A stretch of DNA of 64,000 bases from JAAZGD01 sp964489555 (GTDB lineage Bacteria; Bacillota; Clostridia; Peptostreptococcales; Anaerovoracaceae): NCBI GenBank assembly GCA_964489555.1, contig CAZAZF010000010.1, positions 4,877-68,876 on the forward strand, in the 5' to 3' direction. Each line of letters opens with the position of its first letter. Position 1 is the stretch's first letter. Position numbers and translations under genes: made by a program. Below, one piece after another: positions 27,038-36,285 of this stretch. The notes below the pieces were generated by a model. That model worked only from the letters and a program-made list of their open reading frames with translations, was not told the DNA's origin and searched no databases.

Positions 27038-27177
27038 TTAAACACCTCCATAAAAAATAGTAGTAATGGATTATTACATGAAATATTCTAACATATTTTT
27101 GAAATTTGTGATACCTTTTTTCCCCTGAATGGAGGAAAGGCACCCAAAAGAGGGGGAAAGAAAACAAATAGAAAAGC

Positions 27178-27210
27178 AAAGGGGTTTTTCCGTTGGAAAA
27201 GCCCTCCTTT
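27178..27210 (-). terminator. Possible terminator after the efflux operon
   Basis: On the minus strand, past the tetR-type gene, AAAGGAGGGCTTTTCC and GGAAAAACCCCTTT form an imperfect hairpin followed by a T-rich tract. The rest of 27038-27265 holds the permease leader and short A/T-rich repeats; no gene was seen. Confidence 0.5.
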
Positions 27211-27265
27211 TGAAGCAAATTTGTTGTAAAAAGCAGCAAATTTGTCCTTGCCCGGAGCGTTTTTT

Positions 27266-27886
27266 TTACCAGTTGTTCATTCCTTCCATTAACATCTGTA
27301 TCAATTGATCCTCTTCCCAGGTCTCTGTGTCACCAACATGGGGCAACAGAAGATTCCATTGTTCCATGGTTCCCTGCGCCTTGATGGTGATGAATTGGTT
27401 GATGGCTCCCATGACGATGGTGGTGGCCAAGGAGAGATTGTCTGTTTGGATTTCACCGGTGGCTTGACCTTGCTTGAGAATGCCGGTCATAATTTGGTAT
27501 TGAAGGTCGATAATCTCTTGTAATACTTGTCGAATTTGATTGCCGTTGTCACCGGTAGGCATTGATATCTGGAGGGTCAAATCCGGCAGGTTGGATCCAT
27601 ACTTGTTCATCAGTTTCATGTGTTGTGAAAGATAGGATTTCATTTGTTGGGCGCAGCCGGTTTCCTGTGAAACCTTTTCTTGAATGTCTTTAAAGTCTTG
27701 GGCCACAATTTGAGATAAGGCCAACAAAAGAATCTCTTCTTTGCTTTGGAAATACTCGTAGATCGTTCCCTTTCCGATTTCTGCTTTGATGGCAATGTCG
27801 ATGATTTTGGTGTTGAGATAGCCCTTTTCTATGAAAAGGTCCAAGGCGGCGTGGAGAATTCGTTCCTTTTTTAGATTTTTACTCAT
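27266..27886 (-). CDS. TetR-family transcriptional regulator
   Basis: A 206-residue repressor with an N-terminal helix-turn-helix (ILHAALDLFIEKGY, IAIKAEIGKGTIYEYFQSKEE) and a helical ligand-binding C-terminus. ATG 27886 has GGGAGG upstream and overlaps the pump gene by eight bases; an in-frame start at 27922 would lie deeper in that gene. As the last gene of the adaptor-pump operon it probably represses that operon through the two palindromes at 32176 and 32212. The ligand is unknown. Confidence 0.9.
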   Translation of the reverse strand: MSKNLKKERILHAALDLFIEKGYLNTKIIDIAIKAEIGKGTIYEYFQSKEEILLLALSQIVAQDFKDIQEKVSQETGCAQQMKSYLSQHMKLMNKYGSNLPDLTLQISMPTGDNGNQIRQVLQEIIDLQYQIMTGILKQGQATGEIQTDNLSLATTIVMGAINQFITIKAQGTMEQWNLLLPHVGDTETWEEDQLIQMLMEGMNNW

Positions 27887-30800
27887 TTTGATCCTCCCGT
27901 TTCCATTTTTCTTCCAATCCATCCAAATGGATGTTTTTCAAGTGGCGTTTTTCAAGACGGAGGCTTTTTCGATCATCGATGGAACCATAGAGTACCGGAG
28001 TGAGAATCAGGGTTACCAAGGTGGATGTAATGAGACCGCCGATGATGGAGATGGCCATGGGAGCCATAATCTCTCCTCCTTCACCGATTCCAAGAGCCAT
28101 GGGAATCATGCCTACCACCGTGGTGGTGGTTGTCATAAGAATGGGTCGGAAACGAATCTTGCCGGCTTCCACCAAAGCTGAGTCCCGACTCATGGATTCC
28201 CGGTTTCGATTAATGAATTCTACCAATAAGATGGAGTTATTTACCACGATGCCAACTAAAAGTATCATTCCGAGAAAGGAGACCAAAGATAAAGCGGCTC
28301 CTGTGAAGAACAGGGCCAAAAAAGAACCGGTCATGGCAAATGGAATACTCATAGCCACCACAAATGGCATCAGTAGCGACTCGAATTGGGCGGCCAGAAT
28401 CAAGTAGACCAAAAGAATGGCAATAATAAGGGCCTTGAATAGCTGCTGGAAGGCATCCACCATCTCCGCTTCGTTTCCACCGGTTTCTATGGTATATCCA
28501 TAAGGCAGTGGATAGTTGTCCCCAATGCGATGCACCCGTTTGGACACTTTACCCAGATCGGATCCTTCGATATCAATGTTTAGAGTGATATACCGCTCTT
28601 GATCCATGCGGTTGATAGAATTGGGGGAATTATCGTATTCAAAGGTGGCAATCTGTCCTACCGGTACGGAAAACCCCATGGTTCCGGGAATGGGGATTTG
28701 TTTTAGGTTTTCCAGGGACAGACGGTATTGGGGCGGAAATGAGAGTGTCACATCCCGTTCTCTTCCATCCACTTTCAAGGTTGTGGCTGTCGTTCCGGAA
28801 AGAGCGCCATGTAGCCCGTTGGCCAATTGATAGGCGGTGACCCCATAGTAAGAGGCGGCTTTTCGATCCAAGGTGATGCGGAGTTCCGGTGTTCCTTCTT
28901 CCAAATCCAGGGAAGCTTCTGCCACCCCTTCCGTGGATTCAATTTGATGAATTAAATCTTGGCCGATTTCTTCCAGGGTTTTTAAATCAGGGCCCTTTAT
29001 CATGAGGCTCATATCCACGCCGCCACCCATCATGTCGCTGAATGTGGAGACTGCGCGGGCATTAATATCCGCCCCCGCCATGGAAGCGAAGGTTCGCTCC
29101 ACATCTCTAGCGATTTCTTCTGTGGTTCGTTTTCTTGATTGGGGACTTACCAGCACCACGGATAGGGAATCGGAGCCTCCTTGTCCAAAGGAGGAAGTGG
29201 CATTGCCTCCGATATTAACGGTGAGGTGTTGGGTTTCCGGCAGGGTGAGGATGTATTCTTCCAATTGTGAAATAAGCACATCCCGTTGTTCCAGGGTGGT
29301 TCCGTAGGGGGTATCAACTTCTACATTGAAGACTCCTTCATCGGCAGCAGGAAGAAGCTCCGTACCTACCACTAATATTAATGTTAGTGAGAGAAGGAAG
29401 GAAGCAAAACAAACCAGAATAACCCGTTTTTTTCGCTTTAAAGCTGCTTTGACAAGGACCTCATACCATTGGGTGAGAGACTGAATTCCTCGATTGAATT
29501 TGTGAATTTGTTTGAATTTGTAACGTTTCTCTCCAAAACGAATGTATTGAGTGCTGATGCCGCGGGTCAGTAGTTTGGAGCAAAGCATGGGAACCACGGT
29601 GACGGAAACCAATAAGGACGCGGCCAAAGCAATGACGATGGTGATGCAAAAATCCCGGAAAAGCAAGCCGGCCAAACCATCACTTAATGCGATGGGGAGA
29701 AAAACCAGCATGGTGGTTACAGAAGAAGCGGCTACCGCCAACAACACTTCTTTGCTTCCCCGGAAAGAAGCTTCCTGGGGATCGGAAGTGGTTTGGCGGA
29801 TTCGGAAGATGTTTTCCAGTACCACGATGGAGTTGTCCACCAGCATCCCTACGGCAATGGTGAGTGAGGCAAGGGTGAAGAGGTTCAATGTAATGCCTTG
29901 CCAGTTCATGATGGCAAAAGTGGCTAAAATGGAAGTGGGGATGGAAACAGCGATTACCAATGTGCTTCGGATGTTTAATAAAAAGAGAAACACCACAAAA
30001 ACGGCAAGAATTGCTCCGGCAATGGCCGCTTGTCCCACCCATTTTAAAGAACTGTTTATGAAGTCAGCCTGGTCAAATCCTACATTGAATTGGAGTTCCG
30101 GGTGTTCTTTTTCCAGGTCTTTCATCAAGGCCCGAACCCGGTCTGAAACTTCCACCGTATTGGCGTCGGATTGTTTTGTTACCATCATTCCGATGGCTGT
30201 TTTTCCGTCAATTCTGGTGATGGAATCGGTATCCTTGGTGCCCTCCGTGATGGTGGCCAGATCCCCCAAACGGAGGATGCTGCTGTCCGGTAGCATCAAG
30301 GGGAGTTCTTGGATGTCGTTTATCGACTGGAATTCTCCTACCGTTCGCACAATCACTTCTCGACTGCCTCTTTTCATGTCCCCACTGGGCATGTTGATGT
30401 TTTCCGTAGCCAATAGTTGGGATAATACAGCCAGATTCAACCCGTAGCTGGAGAGCTTTTCCGGATCCAACTCCAGGTGGATTTCTTCCGTAATTCCTCC
30501 TGTGACATCCACCGATGCCACCCCACTCAGGCGTTCAAATTGGGCCACCACGGTGTCATCAACAATGCGATACAACTCTTCCAAAGGAAGGTCTGCAGAC
30601 ACATAAACCTGAGAGATGGGAAGGGCATTCATATCCAGCTTCAGAACCATGGGGTCTCCTGCAGTGTCAGGAAGAAAGTCTTCTACAAGAGCAATTTTTT
30701 CTCTCATGTTCAAGGTGGCAAAATTCATGTCTTGCCGCATTTCGAATTGAAGGGCAACGATGGATTGGCCTTGTAAGGTGATGGAGTACATAGCTTCCAG

Positions 30801-31028
30801 TCCTTCTACGGAAGCCAATGCGGTCTCCAAAGGTTTTGTGACCAGAGATTCCACTTCCTGGGGAGCGGCATTCTCATAGGTACAAAGTACCAACGCCATT
30901 GGGAACTCAATCTTGGGCGTCAAATCTCGCGGCATGGAAAAAAAAGAAAACAATCCCAAAACCACCACCATGAGCATTAACATAATGGTAGCCACCGGTC
31001 GTTTTATGGACATACTGGAAAGATTCAT
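27879..31028 (-). CDS. RND-family (AcrB/HAE1-like) efflux transporter
   Basis: Proton-driven exporter of 1049 residues with the duplicated RND layout: one membrane segment (IKRPVATIMLMLMVVVLGLF), a large extracytoplasmic loop, six segments, and the same again. The TM4 acid of the proton relay is in VGMLVDNSIVVLENI. No outer-membrane channel gene lies nearby, which suits a Gram-positive adaptor-pump pair. The adaptor gene ends three bases upstream. Cargo cannot be inferred. Confidence 0.95.
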   Translation of the reverse strand: MNLSSMSIKRPVATIMLMLMVVVLGLFSFFSMPRDLTPKIEFPMALVLCTYENAAPQEVESLVTKPLETALASVEGLEAMYSITLQGQSIVALQFEMRQDMNFATLNMREKIALVEDFLPDTAGDPMVLKLDMNALPISQVYVSADLPLEELYRIVDDTVVAQFERLSGVASVDVTGGITEEIHLELDPEKLSSYGLNLAVLSQLLATENINMPSGDMKRGSREVIVRTVGEFQSINDIQELPLMLPDSSILRLGDLATITEGTKDTDSITRIDGKTAIGMMVTKQSDANTVEVSDRVRALMKDLEKEHPELQFNVGFDQADFINSSLKWVGQAAIAGAILAVFVVFLFLLNIRSTLVIAVSIPTSILATFAIMNWQGITLNLFTLASLTIAVGMLVDNSIVVLENIFRIRQTTSDPQEASFRGSKEVLLAVAASSVTTMLVFLPIALSDGLAGLLFRDFCITIVIALAASLLVSVTVVPMLCSKLLTRGISTQYIRFGEKRYKFKQIHKFNRGIQSLTQWYEVLVKAALKRKKRVILVCFASFLLSLTLILVVGTELLPAADEGVFNVEVDTPYGTTLEQRDVLISQLEEYILTLPETQHLTVNIGGNATSSFGQGGSDSLSVVLVSPQSRKRTTEEIARDVERTFASMAGADINARAVSTFSDMMGGGVDMSLMIKGPDLKTLEEIGQDLIHQIESTEGVAEASLDLEEGTPELRITLDRKAASYYGVTAYQLANGLHGALSGTTATTLKVDGRERDVTLSFPPQYRLSLENLKQIPIPGTMGFSVPVGQIATFEYDNSPNSINRMDQERYITLNIDIEGSDLGKVSKRVHRIGDNYPLPYGYTIETGGNEAEMVDAFQQLFKALIIAILLVYLILAAQFESLLMPFVVAMSIPFAMTGSFLALFFTGAALSLVSFLGMILLVGIVVNNSILLVEFINRNRESMSRDSALVEAGKIRFRPILMTTTTTVVGMIPMALGIGEGGEIMAPMAISIIGGLITSTLVTLILTPVLYGSIDDRKSLRLEKRHLKNIHLDGLEEKWKREDQNE

Positions 31029-31031
31029 GGG

Positions 31032-32126
31032 TTACTCCTTTTCTGCCACGATGACCGGCGTTCCTTCTTTAACATAGGGTTGGCCGGAGACGACTACCGT
31101 TTCTCCGGGGTTCAGTCCTTCTACAATCTCTACCATCGTACCGTTGTCCACTCCTAGTTTTACCAAATGGAATAGGGGATAACCGTCCTTGTCAAGAGAG
31201 ATAATCCATGTTTGTCCTCCCTTGATATAGGGGGCATCGGATGGGACCAGCAGGACATGATCTTTGATTTGGGAATGAACCCGGACTTCCGCGAACATTC
31301 CCGCCTTCAACTCACCGGACTCATTGGGAATCCGGATGGTTACAGGATAGCTCAGGGTACCGGCTCCGGGTGCCGGAGAGAGGGCTTCTATGGTACCTGG
31401 ATATGGTTGGTCTTTTATGCCGGTTATCCATATATCCACCTGTTGGCCAGGGGCTAAATCATTAATGAGATATTCACTGACACCGGCTTCGATTTTCAGC
31501 GAAGTGATGTCTGCAATGGAAGCGGCCATTTGTCCGGTAGGGGCCTGGTTTCCCACGGAAACATTGAGAGAGGTTATGTATCCATCGAAAGGCGCGGTAG
31601 GCTTGCAATTTTCATAAGCCTCTTTTGTCTGGGTAAAAGCCGCTTCTGCGGCGGCGTATTGAGCTTGGGCGTTCTCAAAATCTGACCGGGAAGCGGCTCC
31701 CTCCCGGTAGAGAAGGGAAAGAGCTTCGTAAGCGGTGCGGGCAGCTTGGTAGGCGGAAGATGCTTGCCGGTAGGACGCTTCGATTTGGGTGCTGTCTATT
31801 TCAAAAAGAAGAGCCCCGGAGGTTACAAACTGTCCCAGAGAAACATGGGTTGCGATAACCTGGCCTTGTACCATGGGAACAATTACCGCTTCCCGGATGG
31901 GTTCAATGCGCCCGGTAATGGGAGATGTGGTATAGATGGAACCCATTTCTGAAATAGACGTATGCACATGAACAGGCAAACTTTCCGGTTTTTCGGGGGG
32001 GAACAGGACGGATAGAATTCGATACCCGCCCACCAGAATCACTAAGGAGACAACCAGAATCATTATTTTCTTGCCTGTGGAAAATAGAGCAAATCTTTTT
32101 CTAAAACTTTGAGCAGTTTCTTTCAT
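31032..32126 (-). CDS. Efflux RND transporter periplasmic-adaptor-type subunit (HlyD/MFP family)
   Basis: Membrane-anchored adaptor of the RND pump. A single N-terminal membrane segment (IMILVVSLVILVGGY) is followed by a lipoyl-like half (SPITGRIEPI), an alpha-helical hairpin (about residues 100-165 of the frame), a second lipoyl half (PFDGYITSLNVSVGNQA) and a beta-barrel. ATG 32126 with AAGGAA upstream is chosen, because the longer frame to 32183 begins inside the operator and before the expected transcription start. No lipobox was seen. Confidence 0.9.
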   Translation of the reverse strand: MKETAQSFRKRFALFSTGKKIMILVVSLVILVGGYRILSVLFPPEKPESLPVHVHTSISEMGSIYTTSPITGRIEPIREAVIVPMVQGQVIATHVSLGQFVTSGALLFEIDSTQIEASYRQASSAYQAARTAYEALSLLYREGAASRSDFENAQAQYAAAEAAFTQTKEAYENCKPTAPFDGYITSLNVSVGNQAPTGQMAASIADITSLKIEAGVSEYLINDLAPGQQVDIWITGIKDQPYPGTIEALSPAPGAGTLSYPVTIRIPNESGELKAGMFAEVRVHSQIKDHVLLVPSDAPYIKGGQTWIISLDKDGYPLFHLVKLGVDNGTMVEIVEGLNPGETVVVSGQPYVKEGTPVIVAEKE

Positions 32127-32175
32127 TCCAAGGGTTCCTTTCAAATTCGGTGATTTTTGAAGCTGTTGGTCAAAA

Positions 32176-32191
32176 CCGACCAATGGGTCGG
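32176..32191. promoter_or_regulatory. Operator 1 of the efflux operon
   Basis: Palindrome CCGACC-AATG-GGTCGG just downstream of the predicted -10 box, around the transcription start. It shares the GACC-N4-GGTC core with operator 2, centred 36 bases away. A further TTGGTC-N6-GACCAA overlaps it at 32166-32183. Confidence 0.7.
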
Positions 32192-32198
32192 CAAGAGC

Positions 32199-32227
32199 AT
32201 ATTATCACATTCCGACCCGCGGGTCAA
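32199..32227 (-). promoter_or_regulatory. Predicted promoter of the adaptor-RND-tetR operon
   Basis: On the minus strand TTGACC (32227-32222), a 17-base spacer and TATAAT-like TAATAT (32204-32199) lie between and over the two palindromes. The leader to the adaptor ATG would be about 65 bases. Confidence 0.75.
32212..32227. promoter_or_regulatory. Operator 2 of the efflux operon
   Basis: Contains the perfect 12-base palindrome GACCCGCGGGTC (32214-32225), overlapping the -35 box. Together with operator 1 it is the probable target of the TetR protein encoded by the last gene of the operon. Confidence 0.7.
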
Positions 32228-32249
32228 TATGTTGTCGAGGAATTTTAGG

Positions 32250-32279
32250 GTGACAGCTTCCCGGAATGTAAGGTATAAT
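32250..32279 (+). promoter_or_regulatory. Predicted promoter for nth-ptb
   Basis: GTGACA (32250-32255), 18-base spacer, perfect TATAAT (32274-32279). Transcription would start near 32286, which rules out an nth start at 32281. Confidence 0.65.
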
Positions 32280-32325
32280 TATGGTGCCTGAAAAAGGCAA
32301 AAAACTGCAAGGAAAGGGTGGGAAT

Positions 32326-32979
32326 ATGGCAGAACAGGAGTATGCGAAAACGGTGTTAACCATTCTGGAGCTACTGGAGGAAAGATATCCGGATGCCGCT
32401 TGCGCCTTAGTACATCAAAACCCGTTTCAGTTGTTGGTTGCTACGGTATTGTCGGCACAAACCACGGATAAAAGTGTAAACCAAGTGAGTTGCCGATTGT
32501 TTGAAAAATATAAAACCGCTGTGGACCTGGCCAATGGCAATCCACAGGAAGTGGAGGAAATCATACGAACCATCGGCATGTACCGAACCAAAACCCGAAA
32601 CATTATTGGTCTCTCCCGGCAATTGGTGAGCCGATATCAGGGCCATGTCCCAGAAAGTTACGAAGAGTTGATTACTTTGCCGGGAGTGGGTCGAAAAACG
32701 GCTAATGTGGTGTTGTCGGTGGCTTTCGGCCAAGAACGCATTGCGGTGGATACTCATGTGTTTCGTGTGGCCAACCGCATTGGATTGGCCCAGGCAAAGG
32801 ATGTGCTTACAACGGAAGAGCAGCTGATGGAGAGAATTCCTCCCCAACGCTGGAGCCGGGCTCATCACAGTTTGATTTTCCATGGAAGAGAGCTTTGCGA
32901 TGCCAGAAATCCCCGTTGCGGGGAGTGTCCTGTGGCCCGGTATTGCAAGTATTATTTTTCAAGAGAGGAGAACCAGTAA
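32326..32979 (+). CDS. nth: Endonuclease III
   Basis: Base-excision repair glycosylase/AP lyase for oxidised pyrimidines. The helix-hairpin-helix LPGVGRKTANVV holds the catalytic K124, with the aspartate at D142 (VDTHVFRV). The [4Fe-4S] loop C191-x6-C198-x2-C201-x5-C207 is complete. ATG 32326 gives 217 residues, the family size. The stop codon overlaps the ATG of ptb (TAATG), an unusual pairing of a repair gene with a fermentation gene. Confidence 0.96.
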   Translation: MAEQEYAKTVLTILELLEERYPDAACALVHQNPFQLLVATVLSAQTTDKSVNQVSCRLFEKYKTAVDLANGNPQEVEEIIRTIGMYRTKTRNIIGLSRQLVSRYQGHVPESYEELITLPGVGRKTANVVLSVAFGQERIAVDTHVFRVANRIGLAQAKDVLTTEEQLMERIPPQRWSRAHHSLIFHGRELCDARNPRCGECPVARYCKYYFSREENQ

Positions 32980-33881
32980 TGGCATACCGAAATTTTGAGG
33001 AGCTGTTTTCTAAAATGGAAGGGAGCGCTAAGAAAAAGGTGGTTCTGGCCGGGGCTCAAGATGCCCATGCTTTGGAAGCCGTTTTAAAGGCAGCCAAGGA
33101 AGGTTTTATTGAGTATCTGCTGGTAGGAAAGCCGGATGCCACGGTGGCTCTGGCATATGAATTGGGTTATGAAATATCGTCTCGTGAAGTGGTCCAAGCA
33201 GAGGATCCCCTTCAAGCAGCGATTTTGTCTGTAGATTTTGTGCGAAAAGGAGAAGGGGATTTCCTTATGAAAGGAAAGATGGAAACCGCCACCTTGCTGA
33301 AGCAAGTGGTGGATCGGGAGCAAGGAATTGGTACCGGGAATCTGATGTCGCATTTGGCCATTATTGATTCGCCCCGTTACCATAAGCTTCTGGCCGTGTC
33401 CGACGGAGGAATGATTTTGTATCCTGACATCAGTCAGAAAATAGGCATTTTAGAAAATGCTTTGGAATTCTTTCGTAACATCGGAACGGAAAAACCTAAA
33501 GTCGGAGTAATGGCTGCTGTGGAAACGGTAAACCCCAAAATGCAGGAAACCTTGGATGGTGCCAGCCTCAAAAAGATGGCAGAAGAAGGAAGGTGGGGGG
33601 ACTGTTTGGTGGAAGGACCCATTTCCTTTGATTTGGCGGTAAGCCGGGAGGCGGCAGAAATTAAAGGGTTTGAAAGCCCGGTGGCGGGAGAGGTGGATCT
33701 GATGTTGATGCCCAGCATAGCGGCGGGCAATCTAACGGTCAAAGCCCTTGCCACCTTGGGAGAAGCAAAGATGGCCGGTTGCGTATTAGGAGCAAAGGTT
33801 CCTGTGGTGGTTCCTTCCAGGGGGTCATCCCTTGAAGAAAAGTATATTTCACTATTGTTGTGTGCGGCCTTTGTATCGTAG
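32979..33881 (+). CDS. ptb: Phosphate butyryltransferase-type acyltransferase
   Basis: Converts an acyl-CoA and phosphate to acyl-phosphate and CoA. The 300-residue protein aligns with the Ptb/Pta family: LLVGKPDA, DFLMKGKMETATLLK, SHLAIIDSPRYHKLL, DGGMILYPD and LMLMPSIAAGNLTVKAL. AGAGAGGAG lies upstream within nth. With buk four genes later it forms the usual pair for ATP formation from butyryl-, isovaleryl- or arylacetyl-CoA; the intervening iorAB genes favour aromatic or branched substrates. Confidence 0.9.
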   Translation: MAYRNFEELFSKMEGSAKKKVVLAGAQDAHALEAVLKAAKEGFIEYLLVGKPDATVALAYELGYEISSREVVQAEDPLQAAILSVDFVRKGEGDFLMKGKMETATLLKQVVDREQGIGTGNLMSHLAIIDSPRYHKLLAVSDGGMILYPDISQKIGILENALEFFRNIGTEKPKVGVMAAVETVNPKMQETLDGASLKKMAEEGRWGDCLVEGPISFDLAVSREAAEIKGFESPVAGEVDLMLMPSIAAGNLTVKALATLGEAKMAGCVLGAKVPVVVPSRGSSLEEKYISLLLCAAFVS

Positions 33882-33928
33882 GGGTTAAACTTGATATTAT
33901 AAATTGAAAGTTCAGGAAGGAGAAAAAA

Positions 33929-35707
33929 ATGAAGGTTTTATGGACAGGGAATGAGGCAGTAGCCCGGGGGGCATATGAGGCGGGGGTAGTCTATGCTTCG
34001 GCCTACCCGGGAACACCCAGTACGGAAATATTGGAGAATTTGGCCACATATCCAGAAATCCTTTCGGAATGGGCTCCCAACGAAAAGGTGGCCCTGGAAG
34101 CGGTTATCGGGGCATCCTTTGCAGGGGGGCGAACCATGGCTTCCATGAAGCATGTTGGTGTCAATGTAGCAGCAGATCCGTTGTTTACCTTTGCGTATAC
34201 CGGCGTGAATGGAGGAGCGGTAATCATATCCGCAGACGAACCGGGCCAGCACAGTGCCCAGAATGAACAAGACAACCGGAACTATGCCAAGGCGGCCAAG
34301 ATTCCTATGATGGAAGCCTCTGATAGTCAGGAGTGCCTTGACATGATTAAAGCCGCTTTTGATCTCAGCGAGGAATACGATGTGCCGATGTTTTTTCGAA
34401 TGACTACAAGACTTTGTCACGGAAAATCTGTGGTGACTCCAAGCTCAAGAAAAGAGGTGGGCATTAAATCTTTTGTGAAAAACCCCGGGAAATATGTGAT
34501 GGTGCCCGGGAATGCAAAGGTGCGACGCATGGATTTAGAGCAGCGCTTGAGCCGGTTAAAGGAATATTCTGAAAACTGTCCTTGGAATAGGGCAGAATAC
34601 CACAATTCTTCCGTTGGCGTGATTGCTTCGGGGCCAAGCTATCATTATGCCAAAGAGGTGTTTGGAGAAACGGCTTCCTATTTGAAGCTTGGATTTACCA
34701 ATCCTTTGCCGGACCATTTGATTCAAGAATTCTGTAGCAAAATGGAAACCATATATGTTGTGGAAGAAAACGATCCCTATTTGGAAGAAAGAGTTGGGAT
34801 GCTGGGTTTTGCATGCCAGGGGAAAGATTTGTTTCCAAAGATGGGCGAAATGACTCCGGATGTAATACGAAAAGCATTGTACGGAACCATGTTGCCACAA
34901 ATCGAATATGATAACACCACTGTAGTTCCCCGGCCGCCTACTTTATGTGCCGGATGTCCGCACAGAGGATTTTTCTACCAACTGGGGAAGAAAAAGAATG
35001 TGATGATTTCCGGAGACATTGGATGCTATACCTTGGGATTTGCCAAACCTTATAACGCTATGGATTCCACTGTTTGCATGGGAGCCAGCTTTAGCATGGG
35101 CCATGGGGCTCAACAAGTGTTTCGCCAAACGGATTCCGGAATGCGTGTGGTGTCGGTGTTGGGGGATTCCACCTTTTTTCATACGGGCATCAATTCCTTG
35201 ATTACCGTGGTGTATAACAAATCCAATACGGTCAATGTGATATTGGACAATCGCATTACTGCCATGACCGGCCATCAAGAAAATCCGGGAAGTGGTAAAA
35301 ATGTCAAAGGAGATCCAGCACCTATGATGGATATAGAGGCCATTGTCAAGGCGTTGGGGATTCAATATGTTCGAACCATTGACCCTAACAATCTGGAGCA
35401 AGTGAGTCAGACCCTGGACGAGTTTTTGGCTTTGGAGGAACCTTCGGTAATCATCACAAGATGGCCCTGTGCCCTGAAAAAACTTTCCCGGGAGGATAGA
35501 GAGGAATTCCAAGGGGCCTTTGTTGAGAAGAATCGAATTGAAGAAGAAACATGCATTGGGTGTAAGAAATGCATTCGCTGTGGATGTCCTGCTTTGGTTT
35601 TCAACAAGGAAAAGAGAAAAACCAGCATCGATTCGTTGCAGTGTGTCGGTTGTGATGTGTGTACTCAATTATGTCCCACCGGTGCTATAAAAAAGGAGGG
35701 GAAATAA
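33929..35707 (+). CDS. iorA: Indolepyruvate ferredoxin oxidoreductase, alpha subunit
   Basis: Thiamine-diphosphate enzyme that decarboxylates aryl (and some branched) 2-oxoacids to acyl-CoA and reduces ferredoxin. The N-terminal pyrimidine-binding domain opens with ASAYPGTPSTEILE. The ThDP site has GDIGCYTLG and GDSTFFHTGINSL. Two ferredoxin-type clusters sit at the C-terminus: C542, C545 and C548 in CIGCKKCI, then CVGCDVCTQLCP. The 592 residues are typical. AAGGAG precedes the ATG. A weak promoter (TTGTAT, 18 bases, TATTAT at 33871-33900) may lie in the 47-base gap after ptb. Confidence 0.94.
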   Translation: MKVLWTGNEAVARGAYEAGVVYASAYPGTPSTEILENLATYPEILSEWAPNEKVALEAVIGASFAGGRTMASMKHVGVNVAADPLFTFAYTGVNGGAVIISADEPGQHSAQNEQDNRNYAKAAKIPMMEASDSQECLDMIKAAFDLSEEYDVPMFFRMTTRLCHGKSVVTPSSRKEVGIKSFVKNPGKYVMVPGNAKVRRMDLEQRLSRLKEYSENCPWNRAEYHNSSVGVIASGPSYHYAKEVFGETASYLKLGFTNPLPDHLIQEFCSKMETIYVVEENDPYLEERVGMLGFACQGKDLFPKMGEMTPDVIRKALYGTMLPQIEYDNTTVVPRPPTLCAGCPHRGFFYQLGKKKNVMISGDIGCYTLGFAKPYNAMDSTVCMGASFSMGHGAQQVFRQTDSGMRVVSVLGDSTFFHTGINSLITVVYNKSNTVNVILDNRITAMTGHQENPGSGKNVKGDPAPMMDIEAIVKALGIQYVRTIDPNNLEQVSQTLDEFLALEEPSVIITRWPCALKKLSREDREEFQGAFVEKNRIEEETCIGCKKCIRCGCPALVFNKEKRKTSIDSLQCVGCDVCTQLCPTGAIKKEGK

Positions 35708-35708
35708 G

Positions 35709-36284
35709 ATGACTAAAAACATTTTATTGGCCGGTGTGGGTGGCCAGGGAACCATCTTGGCAGGAAAGCTATTGACCCAAGGCTTGCTAGAAGCGGGATA
35801 TGATGTAAAAATGAGTGAAATCTTGGGCATGAGTCAACGGGGAGGCGATGTGGTTTCCCAGGTGCGATTTGGCGAAAGAGTGGATTCTCCTGTCATTGAA
35901 AAAGGTGGAGCGGATATGATTGTGGCTTTTGAAAAAATGGAGGCGTTGAGGGCCTTGTCTTTTTTAAAACCGGGAGGCCAAGTGGTAGTCAACGACTACC
36001 AGATGCCATCCATGCCCATTTTAATGGGAGATTTTGATTACCCCCACCATGCGATTGAAGAAATTAAAAAGCATGCGGATACCAAGGTGATTCCTGCCTC
36101 TGACATGGCGGAAAAACTGGGAAATGGAAAGGTGATGAACATCGTTCTTTTGGGGACCATCATTAAAACCATGGGGTTGGAAGGCATTGATTGGAACCGT
36201 ATCGTGAAGGAAAATGTGAAACCGGATTTTGTGGAAATCAACATGAAGGCCATCAAAGCAGGTATGGATGCAGTGGGGGGATGA
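35709..36284 (+). CDS. iorB: Indolepyruvate ferredoxin oxidoreductase, beta subunit
   Basis: The 191-residue partner of IorA, matching the gamma-type domain of 2-oxoacid oxidoreductases: NILLAGVGGQGTILAGKLL at the start and SEILGMSQRGGDVVSQVRFG. It starts one base after iorA ends. Both subunits are needed for CoA-dependent oxidation. buk begins two bases after its stop codon. Confidence 0.94.
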   Translation: MTKNILLAGVGGQGTILAGKLLTQGLLEAGYDVKMSEILGMSQRGGDVVSQVRFGERVDSPVIEKGGADMIVAFEKMEALRALSFLKPGGQVVVNDYQMPSMPILMGDFDYPHHAIEEIKKHADTKVIPASDMAEKLGNGKVMNIVLLGTIIKTMGLEGIDWNRIVKENVKPDFVEINMKAIKAGMDAVGG

Positions 36285-36285
36285 G

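Noticed and set aside
27093..27107. CodY-like sequence before the NCS1 permease gene
   Set aside because: Four mismatches to the 15-base consensus and poor promoter context; not distinguishable from A/T-rich background.
29551..30447. A 298-codon open frame opposite the RND pump gene
   Set aside because: Composition is that of a shadow frame (Met/Thr/Ser rich) and the other strand encodes clear RND motifs.
33871..33900. Promoter between ptb and iorA (TTGTAT-18-TATTAT)
   Set aside because: The -35 element matches only three positions; kept as a remark, not a feature.
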